Assembly: GCA_013364255.1 (NCBI GenBank)
Contig: CP054936.1
Span: 6,838,353-6,902,352 of the forward strand
Origin: Streptomyces seoulensis
Lineage (GTDB): Bacteria > Actinomycetota > Actinomycetes > Streptomycetales > Streptomycetaceae
Direction of reading: 5' to 3'
Length of the DNA stretch: 64,000 bases
A model generated the notes under the pieces. The model was not told the DNA's origin and did no database searches. It saw nothing but the letters and a program-made list of their open reading frames with translations. This document shows, in pieces, positions 49,911 through 57,839 of this stretch (positions are counted from its first letter, which is position 1; each line of letters opens with the position of its first letter). The position numbers and the translations under genes are program-made.

Positions 49911-52076
49911 TCACCCCTGAACGGCGAGAACCAGCGGCAGCACTCCCTGCGCCCCCGCCCTCCGCAGCAGGCGAGCGGCGACCGCGAGGGTCCAGCCGGT
50001 CTCGGTGTAGTCGTCCACCAGGAGCACCGGGCCCCGGTGGTCGGCGAGCGCGGAGGCCAGCGCGGGCGGCACGGTCAGCGCCCCGTCCAGGACCTTGAGG
50101 CGCTGGGCGCTGTTGCTGCGCGGCACCCGGGGCGCGTCCTCGGCGTACTCGACGGACCCCAGCAGCGGCAGCCGGCCGACCTGCGAGATGTGCGCGCCCA
50201 GGGACTGGATCAGCCGGGGCCGGGTGCGGGAGGCCACGGTGACGACGCCGACCGGGCGCGGCGGTGCGTCCGCCGCCCCGGCGGCCCAGCCGCCGGGCCC
50301 CTTGGCCCAGTCAGCCAGCACGCCCACCACGGCCCGCGCCACATCCTCCGGCACGGGGCCGTCCGGGGCGTGCGCGGTGAGCATCGGCCGCAGCCGGTTG
50401 CCCCAGCCGATGTCCGACAGCCGCCCCAACGCCCTCCCCTCGGCGGCCTGTTCACCGGCCGGGATACGGCCCTTGAGTTCGACGCCGATCGCCGGCAGGC
50501 CCGTCGGCCACATGCGGCGCGGTTCGACCTCCACCCCGGCCCGGCCGAGGTCGACGCGGGCGGCGTCCAGCGCGGCCGTGGAGGTGTCGGCGGTGAACCG
50601 GGCGCCCGCGCAGTTGTCGCAGCGGCCGCACGGTCTGGCGGTCTCGTCGTCCAGAAGGCGTTGCAGGAATTCCATCCGGCATCCCGAGGCGGCCGCGTAC
50701 TCGCGCATCGACTGCTGCTCGACCGCCCGCTGCCGCGCCACCCAGTCGTAGCGCTCCGCGTCGTACGTCCACGGCTGTCCGGTGGAGACCCAGCCGCCCT
50801 TGACCCGCCGGACCGCCCCGTCCACGTCGAGCACCTTGAGCATGGCCTCCAGGCGGGAGCGGCGCAGCTCGACCAGTGGCTCCAGGGCGGGCAGCGACAC
50901 CGGTCCCTGCGCGCGGGCCAGCACGTCGAGGGTCCGGCGCACCAGTTCCTCGGAGGGGAAGGCGAGCGAGGCGAAGTACTCCCAGATCGCCTCGTCCTCC
51001 CTGCCCGGCAGGAGCAGCACCTCGGCGTGCTCGACGCCGCGGCCGGCGCGGCCCACCTGCTGGTAGTAGGCGATGGGGGAGGAGGGCGAGCCCAGGTGCA
51101 CGACGAAACCGAGGTCGGGCTTGTCGAATCCCATGCCGAGAGCCGACGTGGCGACCAGCGCCTTGACCTTGTTGGCGAGCAGATCGTCCTCGGCCTGCTG
51201 CCGGTCGGCGTTCTCCGTGCGGCCGGTGTAGGAGGCGACGGTGTGACCGCGGTGCCGCAGGAAGGCGGTCACCTCCTCGGCCGCGGCCACCGTGAGCGTG
51301 TAGATGATTCCCGACCCCGGCAGCTCGTCGAGGTGATCGGCGAGCCAGGCCATCCGGTGCGCGGCGTCCGGCAGCCGCAGCACGTTCAGACTGAGGCTCT
51401 CCCGGTCCAGCGGACCGCGCAGCACCAGGGCGTCCGAGGCGTCCCCGGTCCCCAGCTGCTCCGCCACGTCGGCCGTCACCCGCGCGTTGGCGGTGGCGGT
51501 GGTGGCGAGGACCGGGACGCCCGGCGGCAGCTCGCCGAGCATGGTCCGCAGCCGGCGGTAGTCGGGCCGGAAGTCGTGGCCCCAGTCGGAGATGCAGTGC
51601 GCCTCGTCCACCACCAGCAGCCCCGTGGCGGCGGCGAGCTTGGGCAGCACCTGGTCGCGGAAGTCGGGGTTGTTCAGCCGCTCGGGGCTCACGAGCAGGA
51701 CGTCGACCGCGCCGGCGGCGATCTCGGCCTGGACGGTGTCCCACTCCTCGGTGTTCGCCGAGTTGATCGACCGGGCGTGGATGCCGGCGCGGGCCGCGGC
51801 GTCCACCTGGTTGCGCATCAGCGCGAGCAGTGGGGAGACGATCACGGTGGGGCCGCTGCCGCGCGCCCGGAGCAGGGAGGTGGCCACGAAGTAGACCGCG
51901 GACTTGCCCCAGCCGGTGCGCTGGACGACCAGGGCCCGGCGCCGTTCGGCGACCAGCGCCTCGATCGCCCGCCACTGGTCCTCGCGCAGCCGGGCGGCGC
52001 CCGTGGCGTCGCCGACGAGGCGGGCGAGGACCGCGTCGGCCGCCGCCCGGAGTTCCGCGTTGCTGGTGTGCTCCAT
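49911..52076 (-). CDS. recQ: RecQ-family DNA helicase fused to a phosphoribosyltransferase-like domain
   Basis: A 721-residue ATP-dependent 3'-5' DNA helicase. I start at ATG 52076 (MEHTSNAEL), since the promoter -10 overlaps the ATG at 52085. Helicase motifs: VVQRTGWGKSAVYF (Walker A variant), VDEAHCISDWGHDFRPDY (DEAH), TTATANARV, and AYYQQVGRAGRG. The RecQ zinc site is FLQRLL...CGRCDNC. From about residue 545 the protein departs from RecQ and ends in a PRTase-fold domain with the signature GPVLLVDDYTETGWTLAVAARLL. No HRDC domain is seen. The role of the PRTase part is unknown. Confidence 0.88.
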   Translation of the reverse strand: MEHTSNAELRAAADAVLARLVGDATGAARLREDQWRAIEALVAERRRALVVQRTGWGKSAVYFVATSLLRARGSGPTVIVSPLLALMRNQVDAAARAGIHARSINSANTEEWDTVQAEIAAGAVDVLLVSPERLNNPDFRDQVLPKLAAATGLLVVDEAHCISDWGHDFRPDYRRLRTMLGELPPGVPVLATTATANARVTADVAEQLGTGDASDALVLRGPLDRESLSLNVLRLPDAAHRMAWLADHLDELPGSGIIYTLTVAAAEEVTAFLRHRGHTVASYTGRTENADRQQAEDDLLANKVKALVATSALGMGFDKPDLGFVVHLGSPSSPIAYYQQVGRAGRGVEHAEVLLLPGREDEAIWEYFASLAFPSEELVRRTLDVLARAQGPVSLPALEPLVELRRSRLEAMLKVLDVDGAVRRVKGGWVSTGQPWTYDAERYDWVARQRAVEQQSMREYAAASGCRMEFLQRLLDDETARPCGRCDNCAGARFTADTSTAALDAARVDLGRAGVEVEPRRMWPTGLPAIGVELKGRIPAGEQAAEGRALGRLSDIGWGNRLRPMLTAHAPDGPVPEDVARAVVGVLADWAKGPGGWAAGAADAPPRPVGVVTVASRTRPRLIQSLGAHISQVGRLPLLGSVEYAEDAPRVPRSNSAQRLKVLDGALTVPPALASALADHRGPVLLVDDYTETGWTLAVAARLLRRAGAQGVLPLVLAVQG

Positions 52077-52083
52077 GCGTTCC

Positions 52084-52106
52084 ATACAACAGGACGGCAC
52101 TGACAA
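52084..52106 (-). promoter_or_regulatory. RecA-NDp-like (PafBC-type) promoter of recQ
   Basis: Minus strand: TTGTCAGTG (52106-52098), eight bases, then TTGTAT (52089-52084). The first half is an exact match to TTGTCRGTG and the spacing is exact; the -10 differs at one base from TANNNT. The predicted start point falls at the ATG at 52076, giving a leaderless mRNA. Confidence 0.65.
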
Positions 52107-52149
52107 TCGGCGCGGGCCGGGCCGTGCGACGGCCCCGGAGCCGGACCGG

Positions 52150-52245
52150 GCCGGCCGCTTCTCGGCACTCTGGGCCGGCCGCACCTCGGCGCTGTGGGAT
52201 GACCGCTCCCCGGTGATGTGGGCCGACCGCTCCTCGACGCTGTTG
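52150..52245. repeat. 24-base tandem repeat, four copies, between recQ and the DUF4192 gene
   Basis: Units at 52150, 52174, 52198 and 52222 share GCCGRCCGCNCCTCGGYGCTGTGG-like sequence, with increasing divergence in the third and fourth. The period is a multiple of three and both strands are open through the array, but the start codons of both flanking genes lie outside it. Confidence 0.85.
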
Positions 52246-52263
52246 GCATGTCCCTGGTCGAAG

Positions 52264-52287
52264 TTGTCCACAGCGGACTTATCCACA
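52264..52287 (+). promoter_or_regulatory. tandem DnaA boxes
   Basis: TTGTCCACA (52264-52272), the preferred Streptomyces DnaA box, and TTATCCACA (52279-52287), the classical box, lie in the same orientation 15 bases apart. They sit 40 bases before the DUF4192 gene start, in the divergent recQ promoter region. Confidence 0.65.
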
Positions 52288-52326
52288 GGCCGAGCGGAAA
52301 TCCGCGTTCCGCGAGATCGTCGGCGC

Positions 52327-53988
52327 ATGACGAACCACAGCGAAACGGCTGGATCCTCCGAAAACGCCTCCGGCAACTCCTCTGACAACGCCGCCGACAA
52401 CGGTGACATCACCTACGACGGTCCTGCCCCCGAACACCAGGTCACCCTGCGCACTCCGGCCGAGCTCGCCGACGCGCTGCCCTACCTCCTCGGCTATCCG
52501 CCCGAGGACAGCATCGTCCTGGCCGCCCTGCACGAACAGGGCGGTCGGGGCAGGTTCGGCGGCCGGGCCCGGCTCGGCATCCCGCCGAACCCGGCCGACT
52601 GGGCATCCGCCGCCCGCCAACTGGCACAGGGCCTGATCACCGGCAGCGAGCGCCGGGGCGCCAGGCCGGAGCAGATGGTCGCCTTCGTCTGCCAGGAGCC
52701 GTCACCCGGCGAGTCGGGACGGGAGGTCATGCTCAGGCTGCGGCCGCTGGCCCAGAAACTGCGCACGGAATGCGGCCGCCTGGACGTCCCGGTGATCGAG
52801 GCGCTGTGCATCTCCGGCGGCCGCTTCTGGTCCTACTGCTGCCCCAGTACCGGGTGCTGCCCCGACGACGGCCTGCCCATGGGGCTGCCCGGCACCTCAG
52901 TCCTGGCCGCCGCGGCCACCTACGCCGGCATCCAGGTGCGCGGCAGCCTGCGGGAACTGCGGGCCAGGCTGTTCCCCCGCGAGCTCACGGCGGCCCACGG
53001 CCAGGAGAGCGCGCTGGACGCCGCGAACCGGGCGCTGGTGCCCAGGATCCTCGACGAGGCCGGACGGGCCGAGGTGGCCGCGACGACCCTGGACCTGGCC
53101 GAGCACGTCATGCGGCGGTTCGCCGAGGCGCCCTTCGCCGCCGACGCGTCCACCGCCGACCTGCGGGACGACGAGCTGCTCGGGGACGAGGAGGCGGCCG
53201 CGTTGATCCTCGGCCTGCAGGACCGCACGACCCGCGACCGGGCGGCCGAGTGGATGGAGGGGGACGAGGCCGGTCCGGCCCTCCGGTTGTGGCGGGCCCT
53301 GGCCCGTCGCTGCGTCGGGTCGTACGGGGAGCACGCGGCCGCGCCGCTGACCCTCGCGGGCTGGGTCGCCTGGTCGTCCGGTGACGGCGTCGAGGCCAGG
53401 GAGGCCCTGGCCATGGCGTTGGGCGCGGACCCCGACTATCTCTTCGCCCGCTTGCTGCACCAGGCGTGCAACGAGGGCCTGGACCCCGAGTCGGTACGGC
53501 GCTGCCTGCGCACGGAACGGCACGCGCGCTCCGGATCGGCCACCGGCGAGACGGGCCCCGGCGGCGGTGGCGAGGCTGCCGAGGAGAACGGTGAGGGCGA
53601 GGAGGGATCACCGGCCGGGGGAGCGACGGACTGCGGAGTCGGGGCAGGCCGTCCACCCGCCCGGGATGACACGGACGCGGCCTCCGCGGCAGGGGCCGCG
53701 GGAGCCCGCGAGGATCGGGACACGACGTGCGCGCTGCCGGAGCCGACGCCCGGCCGTCGGCGCCGGTCACGATCCGACGGGTCCGGCGCGACTCGTCCGA
53801 CGGCCGAGGGCACACGCCCGCCGACGTCCCGGCACGACGGCGCCCGCCCCGGCCCGCACCCGGCGCCGGGCCGCACCCGCCCACGCGCGGACGGAAAGGG
53901 GCCTGACGGGAAATGGACGCTGCGGCACCGGGACGCCCGCCGGCCGAGTGCCGGCCCTCGCCGGCACATTCCCGAGGGCCCGGCGTGA
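52327..53988 (+). CDS. DUF4192 domain protein
   Basis: A 553-residue protein from ATG 52327 (MTNHSETAGS). The DUF4192 domain covers roughly residues 35-390, with LADALPYLLGYPPEDSIVLAALHE, a Cys cluster (YCCPSTGCCPDDGLPMG) and a helical C-terminal half containing LAGWVAWSSGDGVEAREALAMAL. The remaining 160 residues are Gly, Glu, Arg and Pro-rich and look disordered. The family is actinobacterial and has no known function. It lies divergent from recQ, an arrangement I recall in other Streptomyces. Confidence 0.85.
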   Translation: MTNHSETAGSSENASGNSSDNAADNGDITYDGPAPEHQVTLRTPAELADALPYLLGYPPEDSIVLAALHEQGGRGRFGGRARLGIPPNPADWASAARQLAQGLITGSERRGARPEQMVAFVCQEPSPGESGREVMLRLRPLAQKLRTECGRLDVPVIEALCISGGRFWSYCCPSTGCCPDDGLPMGLPGTSVLAAAATYAGIQVRGSLRELRARLFPRELTAAHGQESALDAANRALVPRILDEAGRAEVAATTLDLAEHVMRRFAEAPFAADASTADLRDDELLGDEEAAALILGLQDRTTRDRAAEWMEGDEAGPALRLWRALARRCVGSYGEHAAAPLTLAGWVAWSSGDGVEAREALAMALGADPDYLFARLLHQACNEGLDPESVRRCLRTERHARSGSATGETGPGGGGEAAEENGEGEEGSPAGGATDCGVGAGRPPARDDTDAASAAGAAGAREDRDTTCALPEPTPGRRRRSRSDGSGATRPTAEGTRPPTSRHDGARPGPHPAPGRTRPRADGKGPDGKWTLRHRDARRPSAGPRRHIPEGPA

Positions 53989-54087
53989 CCATGCCCCGAC
54001 GCGCGGGCGGGACCGTGCGGCGCGCACGCCGCGGGCACGGAGGACGGCGCGGAACGCGATCATCAGGGCCGGCGGAGGGAGTGTTTA

Positions 54088-54109
54088 TCGTCAGGAAGAC
54101 GACTATGAT
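54088..54109 (+). promoter_or_regulatory. candidate operator and -10 of the NUDIX regulator gene
   Basis: TCGTC-AGGAA-GACGA at 54088-54102 is a perfect inverted repeat directly before TATGAT (54104-54109), a near-consensus -10 six bases before the ATG. A protein bound there would block the promoter, suggesting autoregulation by the winged-helix domain of the product. Confidence 0.5.
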
Positions 54110-54115
54110 CGCGGC

Positions 54116-54874
54116 ATGCCCTACGACCCGTCAGCCTTCCCGCCCTTCGCCGTCACCGTGGACCTGGTCGTGCTGACCGTGCGCCGCCATGCCCTGTGCG
54201 CGCTGGCGGTGCGCCGGGCGGAGTCGCCGTTCCAGGGGCGCTGGGCGCTTCCCGGCGGCTTCGTGCGGGCCGACGAGGACCTGGCGCGGGCGGCGGCGCG
54301 GGAACTGGCCGAGGAGGCCGGCCTGCACGCCCACGACCCGTCGTCGCCCGCCCCGGACAACGGCGCCCACCTGGAGCAGCTCGCGACCTACGGCGACCCG
54401 AAGCGCGATCCCCGGATGCGGGTGGTCAGCGTCGCCCACCTCGCCCTCGCCCCCGACCTGCCCGCGCCCAGGGCGGGCGGCGACGCCGGCGACGCCCGCT
54501 GGGCGCCCGTGTCGGAGCTGCTGGAGCAGGACGGCTACGGCCGCGACGACGAACCGCCGGCCCCGCTCGCCTTCGACCACGCCCAGATCCTCGCGGACGG
54601 TGTGGAGCGGGCCCGCTCGAAGATCGAGTACTCGTCCCTGGCGACGGCGTTCTGCCCGCCGGAGTTCACGGTCGGGGAACTCCGCCGTGTCTACGAGGCG
54701 GTGTGGGGCGTCGCGCTCGACCCGCGCAACTTCCACCGCAAGGTGACGGGCACTCAAGGATTTTTGGTGCCCACCGGAGGCACGACCACCCGTCAGGGCG
54801 GGCGTCCGGCACAGCTGTTCAGGGCCGGTGGTGCCACCTTGCTCAACCCGCCCATGCTCCGCCCCGAGGTCTGA
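54116..54874 (+). CDS. NUDIX hydrolase/winged-helix regulator (NrtR-like)
   Basis: A 252-residue protein from ATG 54116 (MPYDPSAFPPF). The N-terminal NUDIX domain has the box GGFVRADEDLARAAARELAEEAGL (about residues 46-69), with the REx2EE-type core RELAEEAG intact. The C-terminal 90 residues (KIEYSSLATAFCPPEFTVGELRRVYEAVWGV, NFHRKV) match the winged helix of NrtR-type regulators, which sense ADP-ribose and control NAD metabolism genes. No NAD gene is adjacent. The mRNA appears leaderless. Confidence 0.88.
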   Translation: MPYDPSAFPPFAVTVDLVVLTVRRHALCALAVRRAESPFQGRWALPGGFVRADEDLARAAARELAEEAGLHAHDPSSPAPDNGAHLEQLATYGDPKRDPRMRVVSVAHLALAPDLPAPRAGGDAGDARWAPVSELLEQDGYGRDDEPPAPLAFDHAQILADGVERARSKIEYSSLATAFCPPEFTVGELRRVYEAVWGVALDPRNFHRKVTGTQGFLVPTGGTTTRQGGRPAQLFRAGGATLLNPPMLRPEV

Positions 54875-55016
54875 TCCACCACCCGGGCCGTCGGCCGCGC
54901 CGCCGCGTGAACCGCCCGCACGAAGGGCGAGCACGGAGGCGAGCGACGGCTTCGGCGCAGGACGACTGCGCGTCGCGATCGCCATAAAAGGGACATAACG
55001 CGCTATCTTGCTGCGG

Positions 55017-57677
55017 GTGATCCAGGCCTTCGGACTGACCAGCGACTCCCGCAAGGACCTTCCCTCCGCCGTCGACGACGTCTCCTTCGAAGTGCACCCG
55101 GGGCGCGTCACCGCGCTCCTGGGGGCGGCGGGCGCGGGCAAGACGACGACGCTCAGACTCATGCTCGAACTCCAACGGGGCCGGGGCATCACCTACTTCA
55201 GGGGGCGGCCGCTGCATCGCGTCGCCCGCCCGTCGCACGAGGTCGGCGCCCTGCTGGGAGACGTCCCCGGTCATCCTTCCCGCACCGTGCGCGGTCATCT
55301 GCGCATGCTGTGCGCGGCGGCCGGCCTGCCGGCCCGGCGCGCCGACGAAGTCCTTGAGGCGGTCGGGCTCGTCAGCCTCCGCGAGGAGCGGCTGGGCACT
55401 CTCTCACGCGGTATGGACCGGCGTCTTGGCCTGGCCTGCGGCCTGTTGTCCGAGCCGCACGCCCTGGTGCTCGACAATCCGGCCGACGGACTCTCCGCAC
55501 GGGAAGGGCGGTGGCTGCACGGCATGCTGCGGGCCCATGCGGGCCAGGGCGGCACCGTCCTGTTCACCACCGCCGACCCCAAGGAGGCGGCCCGCACGGC
55601 CGACCGCGTCCTCACCCTCGACCGGGGCGTGCTCGTCGCCGATCAGGACGCCGCGGACTTCGCCCGCCACCGGCTGCGTCCCCGCGTCGCCGTGCGCAGC
55701 CCGCACGCCGCCCGCCTCGCGGACCTGCTGACCAAGGAGGCGCGCACCGGCCGCCGCTCGGTGGAAGTCGTGCGCGAGGACGGCAACCGTCTGTCCGTCT
55801 ACGGCAGTACGTGCGCGGACATCGGCGAGGCCGCGTTCCGGCACGGCGTCCTCATCCACCAACTCGCCGACGAGGTCGGCGACATGGGTCCGGGTACGGG
55901 AACCGCCGCGGGCGCCGCCGCCTCCAGGATCGGCCGCCCGGCCCGCGCCGCGGTGGCCCCGAGCGACCGGCCGGACACCGTCGAGGAGGGGCAGGCGTCC
56001 GGCGACGCGCCCTCCGCCGGGCGCGGTGAGTCCGCCGTCGCCCGGAGGACCGCGGACTCCCACGCGCCCGAGCGCACGCCGCCGCCCGGGCGGGCGCTGT
56101 TCGAACGAGGGGCGGCCGTCATCGGTGACGACTTTCCCGAACCGGCGGCGACCGCCGCCCCGGCCGCCTCGCCCGCCGAGGACACGGCGAGCCCCGGCCG
56201 GCCGTCGAGCGCCGCCAGGACGGCCCCCGCCCGGACGATCTCCGCCAAGACGCTTTCCGCCGCCCAGCGCCCCGACGGCGCGTCCGCCACGGCACGCGCG
56301 GACACGGCGACCACAGGGATCGGCCGGCACGACGGGCCCCCGCGGAACGACGGCCGTCCGCGGAACGACGGCCGTCCGCGGAACGACGGCCGTCCGTCGG
56401 AGGCCGCGGACGACGGATCCGGCACGGCTCCCGCCCGCTTCCGCGCCGAGCCCCGCGCTCTCGTCATCGCCCCCGAGAACCCGCCGCCGGCGGCCCTCGC
56501 TCACCCCGACGTCCACCCCGACATCCACTCCGCCGCGCCCCGTCCGGACGGTTCGTCCGCCTCCCGGGGCCCCAGCCATGCGTTCAAGGCCGACCGCCCG
56601 GATGCCGAGCGCCTCTCCGGGCTCCTCCCGGACGAGCCGGTACGGGCACATGCCTCGGACAGCCTCCGCCCCGCACCGGAACAGCCGCCGGCCTCCGAGC
56701 ACGTCGACTCCCGCCACGCCCACTCCCGTCACGGCGATCCCCGGCACGGCGGTTCGCGGTCCGCCGCCGCGCGCCCCGCGACCGGGCAGCCGGCGCCGCC
56801 GCCCGCCACCGGCACCGGAGTCCACGCGTCGATCCCCACTCCGCGCCCGGCCGAGGGCGTCAGGTTCGACGCCTCGTCCCCGCTCCCGCCCCCCATCTCC
56901 GTCCGCCTCGGCCCCGGCCCGCTGCGCCCCCTGCGTTACGAACTGCGCCGTGCCTCCGGCATCGGCACGGGTTTCGGGACCAGCGCCGTGGTCCTGGTCG
57001 TATCAGCCCTCACCGCCCTGATCATGGGAGGCGTCGGACACAGCCCGCAGCCCCGGCTGCTGGCGGCGTGGCCGCAGCAACTGCCCCTGCCGCCCGCGGC
57101 GCTCGGCGCCGGTCTGCTCGGCGCGCTCGCCTTCGGCGACGAGTTCCGCCATCCCGCGCTGGCGGTGGACCGCGGCACCGTGCCGCGCCGTCTCGGACTG
57201 CTCGCGGCCAAGCTCCTCGTCGCCGCCGCGACCGGGCTGACGCTGGCCTTCCTCACGATCGGCTGCGACGCCGAAGTCCTCTACCTCGTCTACGGACGCG
57301 AGCTCACCCAGGTTCCCGGCGACTGGCTCTCGCTGGGGGCGGGCTGGTTCGGGCTCGTGGTCGGGTGCGCCTGGACCGGACTGCTGGCCGCGGGCCTGTT
57401 CCGTTCGACGACGGCGGGGCTGGCCGCGGTGGTGGCCGCGCCGGTCGTCGTCGCGCCGCTCGTGCAGCTCACGATGGGCGGGGCGGCCTGGGACGCGGAC
57501 GGCCTCCCCGCACGGCTGCGCCGGGCGTTCCTGCTGGAGTGGCCTTTCGGGGGAGATCGCTACCTCGCCGCCGCGGCCCGCGTGATCACTCAACCCTTGG
57601 CGGGTTCAGTGGCGTTGTCGCTGGTCGCGCTGGGGTGCGGGTATGCGGTGACGGTCCTGCGGAGCCGGGGCAGGTGA
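55017..57677 (+). CDS. ABC transporter ATPase-permease fusion with long disordered linker
   Basis: An 886-residue protein from GTG 55017; TATCTT at 55004-55009 fits a leaderless start, and TTG 55008 is rejected because it overlaps that hexamer. Residues 1-230 are an ABC ATPase: Walker A LLGAAGAGKTTTL, signature LSRGMDRRLGLA (degenerate LSGGQ), Walker B HALVLDNPADGLS, where the catalytic Glu is Asn. Residues about 290-630 are low complexity, including RNDGRP three times. From about 645 come at least six membrane helices (TSAVVLVVSALTALIMGGVG onward). Substrate unknown. It lies directly upstream of whiH, as in S. coelicolor from memory. Confidence 0.82.
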   Translation: MIQAFGLTSDSRKDLPSAVDDVSFEVHPGRVTALLGAAGAGKTTTLRLMLELQRGRGITYFRGRPLHRVARPSHEVGALLGDVPGHPSRTVRGHLRMLCAAAGLPARRADEVLEAVGLVSLREERLGTLSRGMDRRLGLACGLLSEPHALVLDNPADGLSAREGRWLHGMLRAHAGQGGTVLFTTADPKEAARTADRVLTLDRGVLVADQDAADFARHRLRPRVAVRSPHAARLADLLTKEARTGRRSVEVVREDGNRLSVYGSTCADIGEAAFRHGVLIHQLADEVGDMGPGTGTAAGAAASRIGRPARAAVAPSDRPDTVEEGQASGDAPSAGRGESAVARRTADSHAPERTPPPGRALFERGAAVIGDDFPEPAATAAPAASPAEDTASPGRPSSAARTAPARTISAKTLSAAQRPDGASATARADTATTGIGRHDGPPRNDGRPRNDGRPRNDGRPSEAADDGSGTAPARFRAEPRALVIAPENPPPAALAHPDVHPDIHSAAPRPDGSSASRGPSHAFKADRPDAERLSGLLPDEPVRAHASDSLRPAPEQPPASEHVDSRHAHSRHGDPRHGGSRSAAARPATGQPAPPPATGTGVHASIPTPRPAEGVRFDASSPLPPPISVRLGPGPLRPLRYELRRASGIGTGFGTSAVVLVVSALTALIMGGVGHSPQPRLLAAWPQQLPLPPAALGAGLLGALAFGDEFRHPALAVDRGTVPRRLGLLAAKLLVAAATGLTLAFLTIGCDAEVLYLVYGRELTQVPGDWLSLGAGWFGLVVGCAWTGLLAAGLFRSTTAGLAAVVAAPVVVAPLVQLTMGGAAWDADGLPARLRRAFLLEWPFGGDRYLAAAARVITQPLAGSVALSLVALGCGYAVTVLRSRGR

Positions 57678-57804
57678 CAAATACCCGAGCATTTTCGGTC
57701 GCTCACCGTGCGCAACTCATCACGGAAAGTCCATTTCTTTCCAATAAGGCGTCAATTGCGGCAGAGTGAGCGATCACCCTTTCGTGTGCTTTTCACCAAA
57801 GACC

Positions 57805-57832
57805 TCAAGGGAGTTGGAAACAACGCCGACAA
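57805..57832 (+). promoter_or_regulatory. SigWhiG-type promoter of whiH
   Basis: TCAA at 57805-57808, 16 bases, then GCCGACAA at 57825-57832 fits the WhiG/FliA-type consensus TAAA-N15/16-GCCGATAA with two differences. whiH is a known WhiG target. The start point would fall at or just before the GTG at 57840. Confidence 0.75.
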
Positions 57833-57839
57833 AGGATGC

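Noticed and set aside
52083..52085. ATG 52085 as the recQ start
   Set aside because: It overlaps the predicted -10 hexamer, and the predicted transcript begins at the next in-frame ATG, 52076.
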